Assembly (NCBI GenBank): GCA_032622095.1
Contig: CP136066.1
Location: 170,758,664 to 170,822,663, forward strand
Reading direction: 5' to 3'
DNA from: Siphonodentalium dalli
Lineage: Eukaryota > Mollusca > Scaphopoda > Gadilida > Siphonodentaliidae
DNA: 64,000 nucleotides
The translations under genes and the position numbers were made by a program. The notes beneath the pieces are model-generated. The model did no database searches. It had not been told where the DNA came from and was given only the letters and a program-made list of their open reading frames with translations. Shown here one piece after another: positions 50,255 through 60,458 of this stretch; position 1 is the first letter of the stretch, and each line of letters begins with the position of its first letter.

Positions 50255-50765
50255 TTCACAAACATGCATGAGTTGGAAATAAGCAGAATGCTATGCATCT
50301 TTGCAATCACAGGAACCCGCCATTAAACTTCAAAGGTAATTAAGCTTTTACATTTTAAAAGCAATAGTTTATAGTGCTTCATAATGAGTTATTTTGTATT
50401 GTTTTAAAATAAAAAAGCTTACCTTTGATATATTGCATGGTTAGTCGTAAATGTGAAATCACTTATTCTTATTGCACAGTATATATCTAGATAATAGTTA
50501 ATTTATATATTTTGTTCTTTGTGTATAGTGTATATATTTGTTCGGCAAGCATGAAACGTTTATGTAAGAATGTTCAATCATATTATCTGAAGTATAAATA
50601 AATTATAAGACACATCTATGGTTCATGCATTATCCTTTCCCAATACAACAAAGTTATGGAGACACAGACTCAGTATGATTATTCATTGCCGCGGTGTCAT
50701 ATGCGCTTAATTTAGTGAGCGTGAACAAATACCCATTTCTTATCGAAATGTCCATTTATCGATCG
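50255..50765. other. Unassigned AT-rich sequence
   Basis: Mainly A/T-rich with no recognisable gene. Confidence 0.5.
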
Positions 50766-51000
50766 GAATGGCTTTAAGTTGAATACAAGTTAATTGTATG
50801 GGTACATAACATTCAAATATGTATGGGTACATACATTGGGATATTCCTCAACAAATCAACTTGAAGCGCGGCATGAAAATCGATTCAGATTTTCGCCCAT
50901 GTCGGGGTTAGAACCCTTGCCAACCTGGTGTATTCCAGACTGTGATGATCGTATCCACAACCTAAGTAGCACAATATATAAATTATACTGTTCGGGTATT
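50766..51000 (-). repeat. tRNA-derived SINE-like element
   Basis: On the minus strand AAGGGTTCTAACCCC (about 50922-50908) matches an RNA polymerase III B-box in a tRNA T-arm context. It is preceded by GTGGATACGATCATCACAGT, plausible as the anticodon-side region. After the tRNA-like head comes GGGCGAAAATCTGAATCG and a tail shared with 50203-50254. The A-box is not clear, so the assignment is tentative. It is not a functional tRNA gene. Confidence 0.5.
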
Positions 51001-51984
51001 AGTGGCCTAATAAACATTTACAGCGCCGGAATCAACAAACGGCGAAAATTCGGGTACTGCCAGTAAACTCACCTAATAAACTAGACGCGTGATTCCGTCT
51101 GGTGTATAAGTGCCGACAATACAAATAGTGTAGGTAGTTAGCGTTTTGATCAATACATGTCGGATAAAAGCGCCATTTTTTCATATCTTGTAGGACAGCA
51201 TCTCTAGCCTAGGAATTTTCTCAAGAACCAACTTTTTGACCGACGTAGAGCCGAAAATTCAAGATGGCGTCCAAGATGGCCGCCGGTTTGACGATGGTAC
51301 ACCTAATAGTTTTGCTTCTCAATTAGATATGTTAAACATAACGAATTCCACCCTATTATCTAAGAATGGTGGTTACCGAATAACAGCCCACACTTTTATT
51401 TGAAAAATGGCCACAATTATTCAAGATGGATGCCAAAATGGCGGCCAAAACATGGAAATGTTTGGTTTCGTCCTTATTTTTGTTAAAATACTTTACAATT
51501 TTCGAGATAATATAAGAGAAGATATCAACAATGTGTTGATTATTCGATAGAATAACCTCTGTGAAAGAGTCTTGCACACTAAATGCGAAGTAGTATAGTT
51601 TGTTCTGGTACAAATGTGAGGTAGAATATGTGCTATGTAAAATGAGCAAAATTATTCTAAGACAGGGGTTCATTCTGTAAATGCTTGGAAACTAACCATG
51701 AATGGTTCTGATGTCTTCAATTCTATTTGTGACACTACTACATGGTTGGATCAATTGAATACAAATTTGAATATCGAGATCGTAACAAATAAAAAATCAA
51801 TTTAGTAGTGGATTTACCACGAAATTAGGAAACACCAAATGACAAAACCCATAATCGTCAAACTCAATTCGGTTCTCAAAATAGGAACATATGTATGGTA
51901 TTCTGCAACACATCTTCATCATCGGGCCTCGTATTCAAATTACCAATAATTTGAAATTTGAAAATACACTTTGTTTTTAATAAA

Positions 51985-52740
51985 CTGTATTTAACAATTC
52001 ACTTCTCACAACCACATCTGCACAACTTCGTACATGGAAGTTTGCTTCTTGAACATTTGCACCTGGAACAAACCGATTTGCAAACACATTTAATCAACTC
52101 TGTGCACTCTCTAGCTGCTTCTGGGTTGTCATCCAAACAGTAACAAAAGATCCGCCAATCAATTTCCATCCAAAGACGTCAGGTGCTGGAAACTTTACAT
52201 GTGCTATGGGGCTTACTAGTACAGTCCAGATACCAGCCTGATATATATATATATATATATGTTGAACTGTGCTGAACATTTCATGTATTGCTTCATTAAC
52301 TAAAGTCAGGTTCACAGATTTGTCATAAACAATCACATCGAAATGCTAAATACTCTCAAACAGTGGCGATGAAACATCAAGAACCACACACGGATTCCTC
52401 GTATTGGCATCAAGCATTCTGTGAGCTAAGCTTTCCAAGCATCCCAAAATTGCGCTTACCCTTACCAAGGAAAAAGGGAGTTGAGTCGCATCCTGATATC
52501 GGGTGGAATATTGGAAGTACAGTTGAATTTTTGTTAGCCCATTGAATTGCACGTATCAACTATGTTGTATGTAACATGGGGTTTAGATTTCTCGAAAGAC
52601 AAAGAGTTTCAAATGTTTGCATTGAAAAAGCATAGCATACAGATGTCCCAACATGACCACGATAATATATGTGTCAACAGTGTGAACAATAATCGAAGAA
52701 TTATCGGTTTGTAGCATATGAAATATATGTTCTTCTCACA
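51985..52740 (-). pseudogene. Nuclease-like family, C-terminal two-thirds (left arm)
   Basis: Minus-strand fragments in shifting frames: a G-C-D-S-T motif at about 52494-52480 followed by a GKGKRNF-like stretch, then NPCVVLDVSSPLFE, then VIVYDKSVNLTLVNEA, then YQAGIWTVLVSPIA and FGWK. The C-terminal cysteine-rich block (about 52105-51990) is intact, with CVCKSVCSRCKCSRS and PCTKLCRCGC. The inverse duplicate is on the right arm. The order and motifs match a gene family that I recall as very abundant in mollusc and cnidarian genomes. At least one stop (after SPLFESI) and frameshifts are present. Confidence 0.7.
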
Positions 52741-52837
52741 CGAAAACCAGCGGTTCCCCCATCTATATCGAAAGTGGGCGAAAGCAGGGGTGGTAATAAA
52801 TGTGACATCCTAAGCTGCATGAAGGTCCCATCCGATT

Positions 52838-54830
52838 CAAACTACATAGACACTGCAGAGCCAAATCCAAAGGTCGAGTGTAAGGTGTTCGACGGGGGGT
52901 GCTCTGATACACTTACTGAGACATGAGGTCGGGCATACCTTCTCAATGTATATCAGCACAACGTTTATACATATGTTATGATGCAGCTCCCAGATAGTAG
53001 AAGAATTGACTTGGTTTTGGACAGGTAAATATAGGTTAGTATCAAAACAGGAACATGAGAGAAACGTGGTTGTGGCATTCGATGTAAGGTTGGGGCTTAC
53101 CACAAAAATTCCAACGAATTGGAATGACTTTCTAAGAAACACCACCAACAAGCAAGTATTGTTTGCATTGGTCAATGAATGTCTCTTTAAATTGGAAACC
53201 CTACCAAAGAAAACTATCTTCACAACGGAGGATGATAACGCGGTCCTAATTTGGAACCTATTCTCTTTGGATGCACATATGAAGAAGCTGACAGTAGATT
53301 AGTCGGACATATATCTCATATGCTGCAACTCATTATTTATCGATTATTGTTCAAGGATATTTACAAGGATATTATCGTGATTCTAGTGTGACATATGCAT
53401 GCTAAGCTACTACTCCAATGCAAAGATTTGGAACTGTGTCTTTCGACAAGTCTAAGTCCCATGTTATCCGCAACATAGTTGATATGTACAATTCAATTAG
53501 GCTCAGAAAATTCAACTGTGCTTTCAATATTCCATCATTTCCATGTGATATCAGGATGCGACTCAACTTCCTTTTTCTTTGGTAATGGTAAGCGCACATT
53601 TTGGGATGCTTGAAAAGCTTACCCAGAGCTAACAGAATGCTTGATGTCAATTACGAGGAATCCTTTTGTGGCACTTGATGGTCTATCACCACTATTTGAG
53701 TGTATTTAGCATTTCGTCGTGATTGTTTATGACAAATCTGCGAACCTGACCTCAGTTAATGAAGATAGACATGAAATGTTCAGCAAAGGCCGTGCACATG
53801 AACAGTTACCACCAAAGAAATTGTGCTACTAGTATACATCAGGCTGGTATATGGACTGTAAGCCCCATAATAGATGCAAAGTTTCCAGCACTAGACTCAC
53901 TGGGGGGAAACTGTTTCACAAGAGTCGATTCTATCGCCTTTTCGGTTTTGTCTCTATCGAACTAAGGCCCGACTCTTTCGCGATTAAACACAACTGTTTT
54001 CAAAAGTTTTGACCGCCATTTATACACTAAATATCAAAACAGAACTATTTTCTAAACAAATATCCGTAGATTAGGTCTTTGCTCGTGCTTATTGATGATA
54101 ATAATGCGAAATCAGCTATTTTTGTGCACACTTTGAGGCATAATGCGTTTTTGTGCATTTCCTATGTAAATTAAGCAGCAATTTGATGATAAGTTTATCG
54201 ACCTTGATACTTTTAGTTGGCTGGAACATGTCTCATTATGTGATCGAACACCAGGACATTATATTAACCTATAATGTTCGATCATAAAACCTAACAAGTT
54301 CAGCCCAATTTAAATGTGATGAGGCTGAAAAGCTGAGCATCAAACTGTTGCTCAATTCTCGTGGGAAATACACACAAATGCACGTCTCTAAATGTGCACC
54401 ACAAGCAGCTATTGCATTGCTATCATCAATAAGCACGTACAGAGACCTAATCTGTCGGTTGTTATTGAAGAATACTTTCTGTATTGATATTCAGTGTATA
54501 AACAGCCTATCAAAACTTTGAATATTTTTTAACAAACCGCGAAAGAGTCTGAACTTAATTGATAGAGACGAAACCGGAAGGGTGATAGAATCGATTCTGG
54601 TGAAACAGTTTTCCCCCCAGTGTGACTACTTCGGGTGAAAATTTATTGACGATTCTTTTGTTCTTGTATGGTTGACAACCCCAGACGTGGCTAGAGTGTG
54701 CACCGAATTGATTAAATTTGTATGAAATCGGTTTGTTCCAGGTGCAAATGTTCAAAAAGCAAACTTCCATGTACGGAGTTGTGCAGATGTGGTTGTGAGT
54801 AGTGAATTGTTCAATTCAGTTTATTAAAAC
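52838..54830 (+). pseudogene. Nuclease-like family pseudogene (loop and right arm)
   Basis: The fullest copy, read across shifting frames: NPKVECKVFDGG (about 52865), SRRIDLVLD (about 52999), EKRGCGIRCKVG overlapping TTKIPTNWNDFLRN (about 53060-53150), then after a frameshift CTYEEADSRLVGHI (about 53271), SGCDSTSFFFGNGKRTFWDA (about 53551-53610), PFVALDGLSPLFE and VIVYDKSANLTSVNE. A nested hairpin (53895-54617) splits it, then a decayed WxTTPDVAR and Cys-rich tail. E-E-A-D-x-R, an acidic middle and G-C-D recall the acidic residues of FEN1/PIN-like 5' nucleases (EAEA, DxD, GCDY). This functional reading is inference. The Cys-rich tail resembles CXC-type zinc domains. Multiple stops and shifts mean it is not expressed as a full protein. 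Confidence 0.7.
53895..54617. mobile_element. Nested 0.7-kb palindrome
   Basis: Left CACTGGGGGGAAACTG pairs with right CAGTTTTCCCCCCAGTG. Complementarity continues through TCGATTCTATC, GCGAAAGAGT and GATTAGGTC to the centre near 54255. It interrupts the nuclease-like pseudogene between the segments that are contiguous in the left arm, so it inserted after the large palindrome formed. The termini CACTG recall CACTA-type ends, but no clear target duplication is seen. Confidence 0.85.
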
Positions 54831-55946
54831 AAAGTGTATTTTCAAATTTACTGATCCCATCTTCCCACCACATGGCACCCTGGAGTATATCTCAGCAACA
54901 ATATAACACTCAAAAGTATACAAATGCATATATATTATTGAATCTGCGCTATTCGCATGATTGTGTTTCATGTTCTGTTGCTGAAATAATTGAGGACACT
55001 ATATGATACAAGGAAATAATATTATTTCTTACTCCGAACTCAACTATACTTTCGGGTATACGCTTCAATCATTTTGTGCATAATTGGACATAAAACACTG
55101 AATTTAAGTATTGGTAATTTGAATACGAGGCCTGATGATGAAGATATGTTGCAGAATACCTTCCATATGGTCTTGTTTTTTAGAACTAAATTGAGTTTGA
55201 TGAGCATGGGGTCTGTCATTTAGTGTTTCCTAATTTCGTGGTAAATCCACTACTAAATTGATTTTTTATTTGTAAATATCTCGACATACAAATTTTTATT
55301 CAATTGATCCAATCATATAGTAGTGTCGCAAATAGAATTGATGACATCAGGGTCATTCACGGTTGGTTATTAAGCATTTACAGAATGAAACACAGTCTGA
55401 GAATAATTTCATTTATTTTATATAGCACATATTCTACCTCACATTTCTACCAGAACGAACAATACTACTTCACCTTTAATGTGCATAACTCTTCCACAGA
55501 AGTTATTCCATCGAATAATGAACACATAGTTGATATCTCTCTTATATTATCTCGAAATTGTAAAGTATTTATTTTTTAAATAAGGATAAAAAAACAATTT
55601 CTCATGTTTTGGCCGCCATTTTGGCATCCATCTTGAATAATTGTGGCCATTTTTCAACTAAAAGTCGCGGTTGTTATTCTATGAACACTAATATTAGATA
55701 GTGTTGAGGAATTCGTTATGTTTACCATATCAATCAAGAAGCAAATCTATTAGGTGTGCCACCGTCAAACCGGCGGCCATCTTGGACGCCATCTTGAATT
55801 TTCGGCTCTACGTCGGTCAAAAAGTTGGTTCTTGAGAAAATTCCTAGACTAGAGATGCTGTCCTACAAGATACTAAAAAATGGCGCTTTTATCCGACTTG
55901 TATCGATCGGAGCATTTTTTGTCACTAACTACCTACACTAAAAGGG

Positions 55947-56356
55947 ATTACCGTTACGTAAGTAATTACTTTGTTGATGCACCGTCTGTCCTGACTCCTG
56001 ACAGCCGTTCAGAATTTGTGCAATTGTTAAACTAGTCGCATATTGTTGGTATATCTTTGAAGTTAGGAGCATAGATTTTGATTATCTTATCTGTTAATTA
56101 AAAAAAGAGTACCGTTTAACTTTTATTTATATCTGAGAAAGATCGGCAGAATTTGTATCAAAACTTGAACTAACGTTTTAAATAAGTTAGAAAGGGAGCT
56201 TAACATTAAAACAAAATCCATCGCAATACTGCCCCTGGAAACTCATAATTGCATGCAGTAGGACACATTACTTCAGTCGTCAAAATATCCACATTCGGAC
56301 TCGATTTCTGGAACGACCTTCTAGAATGGGGCGCACATTTCAGTCTATTATTGTAG
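55947..56356. other. Unassigned sequence
   Basis: No gene, repeat or motif that I can support. Confidence 0.5.
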
Positions 56357-56820
56357 ATATGTCTTTTGCCAACAAGTCGGTACATAATATGATGGGGGAA
56401 AAATAATGGTTGTCAGTGAAATCATTGCTCAAAGTTACAGCGGTTCACTACCACTATCCGAGTCGGCGGACGGACATAATTATATATAAATTAAATTTGC
56501 TGCCGAAAAACTATGATATTTGGCGTCATTTATCGTAGCTGGTTTGTACAAATCAGCTGATGTTTTTACATATTCACGAAGGTCTGTCTTTTGCCAACAA
56601 GAATATATACGATATGATGGGGAAAAAATAATGTTTGTCAGTGAAATCATTGCTCAAAGTTACAGTGGTTCACTACCACTATCCGAGTCGGCGGACGGAC
56701 ATAATTATATAGAAATTAAATTTGCTGCCGAAAAACTATGATATTTGGCGTCTTTTATCGGAGCTGGTTTGTACAAATCAGCTGATGTTTTTACATATTC
56801 ACGAAGGTCTGTCTTTTGCC
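56357..56820 (+). repeat. About 229-bp tandem duplication
   Basis: TGTCTTTTGCCAACAAG at 56357 and 56586 and a third start at 56811. The copies share GTCAGTGAAATCATTGCTCA, CCACTATCCGAGTCGGCGGA and CTGATGTTTTTACATATTCA. No protein is recognised. Confidence 0.9.
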
Positions 56821-56879
56821 AAAATGCCATGCCCCATTGAAGCTCTTGTTGCACACTATGGCGGGGATCGCTTTTAGGA

Positions 56880-59125
56880 CTAGGGCACTAGTGGTAGCAG
56901 AATATGAGACAATTAAAAACAAATAGACCAAAATATCACATTATTTTCCCAATGACATCGACCTTGGCAATTGATCTTGACCCGATACATGTATGTCCTA
57001 GTGGCCCAATCCGTTTGATGGACAATTAATGAGTTAGCTATGGGTTAACGCAATTTCTTTAAACACAAGGTTCGTTCATTCTAAAAATCAGCCATTTGAA
57101 ATTTTTCTTCAAATATGTTATGCCATTGCCATGGAAACCTGATTTAAGACATATGATCCGGCCAACCTGGGCACTCCCCTCGAAAACGTTTTCCCTATAA
57201 CTAAGATACATATATTTAACGTTTCATGCTTTAGTCAATAAATCACAATTCAACCATTAACTCATTCAGTGTCAGTATTTTTGTTCCAGATTTCCTGGGG
57301 GAAAGCCATTATTTACAGTAATTAGATACTTAGTTTGAATATTCAATATTGGATAGAATAAAAATTTACCGTTGGTATTGCTAGTATAGTCCCTACTCAT
57401 TAACTGCTTTGAAGAACCATGTCCCCGACGGGATAGTAATCGCCCTTTACGCAATCAAAATCGGTTTTCCAATTAACAGAGAGTTTGAACTCTGCAAGTC
57501 ACGCCCACAAAGCCCATTAATTTTCACTATGTATATTCAGACGGCTGCATCTGCTAGAAGCTTCAATGTGTGTAGCTTCCCGATACATCGTTTGAACGGA
57601 GACAACGTCCATCTAATACAGCGATTGCACGCTTATCAGATCCCCCCATGATAATTAAACAGACAAGTGTCTCAAAATGTAACTTGTAATCTGCAGTATT
57701 CTCGCATATGCACCAATATTGAAATTATATATATGTATATATCTGTCTCAGGCACTGAATGAATTAAAGGATCCTACTATAAATATATAACTATAATATA
57801 CACAAAAACACAAAAACACGATATCTTGGGAAATAACTGATTTTGACCCAGTTTTGAAAATGGCAACACAGTTTAAAGACCTATATCTCACGACTTGACG
57901 GTTGCAATAATAATGCAGTTCTCCATGTAGCATATATGTTGTAGATTATTTCTGAGCACAGATAATGTATTCAGAACTGATATATAAACTCAGTGGGTAG
58001 AAACTGTATGACCCGATATGAAAAAAGCTAATATTTGAGAAAGTCCTTGACATTTGTATATGACCTTGACCTCTGAATGTGAAATCTCCAGCGTCAAAAG
58101 AAAGTACACCAATGGGCAACACCCGATACCATTGCAAAGATAGACTTACTGCATTAAACGAAATATTAGACAATTAATAAAAAATATACCAAAATAATAC
58201 ATTTTCCCCAATGACCTTGACCCTGGTAATTGACCTTGACCCTATATGCCCTGGTGGCCATGTCCGCTTGATGGACCATTAATGAGTCAGCTATGAGTTA
58301 ACATAATTTGCTTAAACCCAAGGTTCGTTGAATCTTAAAAGTGGCTTTTTAAATATTTCTTTAAATATTTTATGCCGTTGCCATGGAAACCTGATTTTAT
58401 CATAATAGATGACCCCCCCCCCCCCCCAACCCGAGCACCCTTCCAAAAAAGTTTTCCTTATACATAAGCAACATATATTTGAAGTTTCATGCTTTAGCCA
58501 CTAAAATCACGATTCAACCCTTAAGGGATCCCACTATAAGTATCTAATTGATACTATACACAGAAGCACGATATCTTGGGAAATAACTGATTTTGACCCA
58601 TTTTGGAAAATGGTCACCAAGTTTAAAGAACTATATCTCATGACAGACTTCTCCGTTTCAACAACAACGCAGTTCTCCATGTAGCCTATATGCTATATAT
58701 TATTTATGAACACAGATAACGTATTCAGAACTGATATATAAACTCAGTGGGTAGAAAATGAATGATCCGTTATGAAAAATGCTATTATTTTGGTCAATGA
58801 CCTTGACCTTTATATATGACCTTGACCTCTTGAGGGGAAATTTCCAGTGCCAAAAAAAGCCCACCAATGGTAGCACCCCATAACGATGCAAAGGTAGACG
58901 TACTGCCTTAAACTTTCTAGTTATAAACTATTATAGGCATAATTTTTATACCGGCCAAAAACACCCTCCGTTGCCATGGAAACACACATTTTGACACTAA
59001 GCTACACTGCCCCAGTGTGCCCCAGCACTGAGATAAAGTTCAGGTTATAGGCTTTCAGAAAAATGTTGATAGAATTTGCCCAACAAATTGGTACCATTTT
59101 CCATTTTTGGGGAGCCTGGCTCATG
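56880..59125 (-). repeat. Element 4 right arm
   Basis: Inverse of the left arm. It has ATTGCCATGGAAAC at 57125 and GTTGCCATGGAAAC at 58377 and 58970. GACCTTGACC-type motifs lie near 56960, 58060, 58215, 58235 and 58800-58830. A stretch of about 450 bases (57283-57740) shows no counterpart in the left arm and is probably an insertion. Confidence 0.8.
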
Positions 59126-59515
59126 GACTACATGATTGTGATGGTAGTGGTTGGGGAAATAAAACATTCACACGTCCACCATTGGTGTATCAGTCGTATA
59201 AATCAGGCAAAAATAAAAATATGCACCATTGTATGAAGACGTTGACCCGAAGAAGATGTACGTGTTGGAGGACAAAGCTTGTGAATTAATGTACGGTTAA
59301 TCACACATTTGCGAATGATGTTCTATGCGTTAAGACACAACGGCGGGAGACTGATCACTATACATCCGCGAATAAAATCGGAAATACTTGATCTACCTTG
59401 GGAATTGTCTGGTACATGTATAATCACCTGTCGTCAGGGACTTGTCGACAGACGGTAGGGGTAAAATGTCAACAATTGTAAATTTCATACCAGTGTTGCC
59501 AATATCATAAAACCA
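59126..59515. other. Unassigned sequence right of element 4
   Basis: Starts with the ATGATTGTGATGGTAG direct repeat (59132-59147). No gene is recognised. Confidence 0.5.
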
Positions 59516-60105
59516 AACAATCTGGCTAGATGAAGGGGGAGGGAATTCGTGAGAGATATAGATGCGGGAAGGGAGAGTGAGGGGTGGAGATCGTGAGAGA
59601 GACAGTCGAATGAGAGGGAGGGAGATCACAAGAGAGATAGACTGACGGAGTTGAATGTAGGGAGATCGTGAGAGATAGATGAAGGGAGAGTGAGGGATGG
59701 AGATTGTGAGAGAGATATTCGGATAGGGATGGAGGGAGATCGTGATAAATAGAAGAATGGAGAGGGAGGGATGGAGACCGTGAGAGAGAGCGAGAGAGAG
59801 AGAGAGAGAGAGGAAGTGAGTGTGATGGAGGGAGATCACGAGAGAGAGACGAAGGGAGACGGAGGGAGTGGGGTCGTGTGGGAGATATTCGGATGGAGAG
59901 CGATGGAGGGAGATCGTGATAAATAGACGAATTAAGGGAGAGTGAGTTATAGGGGATGGTGAGAGAGATATTCGGATGGAGAGCGATGGAGGGAGATCGC
60001 GAAACATAGCTACATATAGACGAAGGATAGAGGGGGTGGAGACCGTGAGAGAGATAGACGAGGGGATAGGGATGGAGGGATATCGTGGGAAGCTAGCGAG
60101 TTTGG
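59516..60105. repeat. Purine-rich minisatellite
   Basis: About 590 bases in which the plus strand is very largely G and A, built of diverged units such as GGAGGGAGATCGTGAGAGAG with ATAGACGAAGG spacers and one (GA)n run near 59785-59812. The minus strand gives a spurious Ser/Leu/Pro-rich open frame. Strong strand asymmetry makes triplex (H-DNA) formation possible. Confidence 0.92.
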
Positions 60106-60219
60106 AGAAACACAATAGTTGAAAAAGCTTTAGAATATCCATGTATACAATGTATGCGTCAGGCGCCATGGGAGGGAGTATAGTTACATGTATATAAACA
60201 TTTATGATACAAGATGATA

Positions 60220-60231
60220 CAAGATGGCGTC
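60220..60231 (+). promoter_or_regulatory. YY1-like motif in presumed LINE 5' UTR
   Basis: CAAGATGGCGTC lies 239 bases before the ORF1 start codon and close to where LINE-like unique sequence begins. Human L1 carries a comparable CAAGATGGCC YY1 site near its transcription start that sets the initiation point. A similar role here is inference. Confidence 0.45.
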
Positions 60232-60458
60232 GTAAACAAACAAAAAAAATTTTGGTGGAAAATAAAACTCAAATTTCTTCTCTTATCCAACGGGATCGGT
60301 AATAATTCTAGTGACAGATGATATACAACTGAATCGAGAAACCCTACAACTGAAATTCATTCTAACACAGTAAGGTTTAAAGCGTAATTTGACTGTAATT
60401 TGACTGTAAATTCCTAGCCGATTTCGGAACACCTATTCTCGTGATACGATATACTAAA

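Larger units (their letters stand above)
51126..55940. mobile_element. Element 3: 4.8-kb palindrome built on a nuclease-like gene remnant
   Basis: Left end TAGTGTAGGTAGTTAG pairs with right end CTAACTACCTACACTA. Arms run inward through AAGATGGCGTCCAAGATGGC (51262, inverse near 55780), 51430-51720 with 55330-55640, 51950-52200 with 53860-55130 (interrupted), and 52350-52740 with 53300-53680. The loop is about 52740-53300. Each arm contains the same decayed gene, head to head. AAA on both sides might be a 3-bp target duplication but is weak. An approximately 260-base stretch at 54850-55110 and a nested hairpin at 53895 are present only on the right. Confidence 0.82.
42416..59125. mobile_element. 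Element 4: outer palindromic arms with nested insertions
   Basis: Left arm 42416 to about 43900 begins CCATGAGCC and pairs with right arm about 56880-59125 ending GGCTCATGG. Matches are dense: 42500-42760 with 58770-59050, 43060-43350 with 58190-58460, and 43350 with 56900. The 13-kb middle holds other repeats: a hAT-like element, SINE-like copies and element 3. The original element was therefore much shorter and has been enlarged by insertions, or the arms were brought together otherwise. No transposase is recognised. An almost identical 16-base direct repeat (ATGATTGTGATGGTAG) lies outside both arms. Confidence 0.7.

Noticed and set aside
59393-60169. 258-residue minus-strand frame rich in Ser, Leu and Pro
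   Set aside because: It is the complement of the purine-rich minisatellite. The open frame is caused by the low-complexity sequence.
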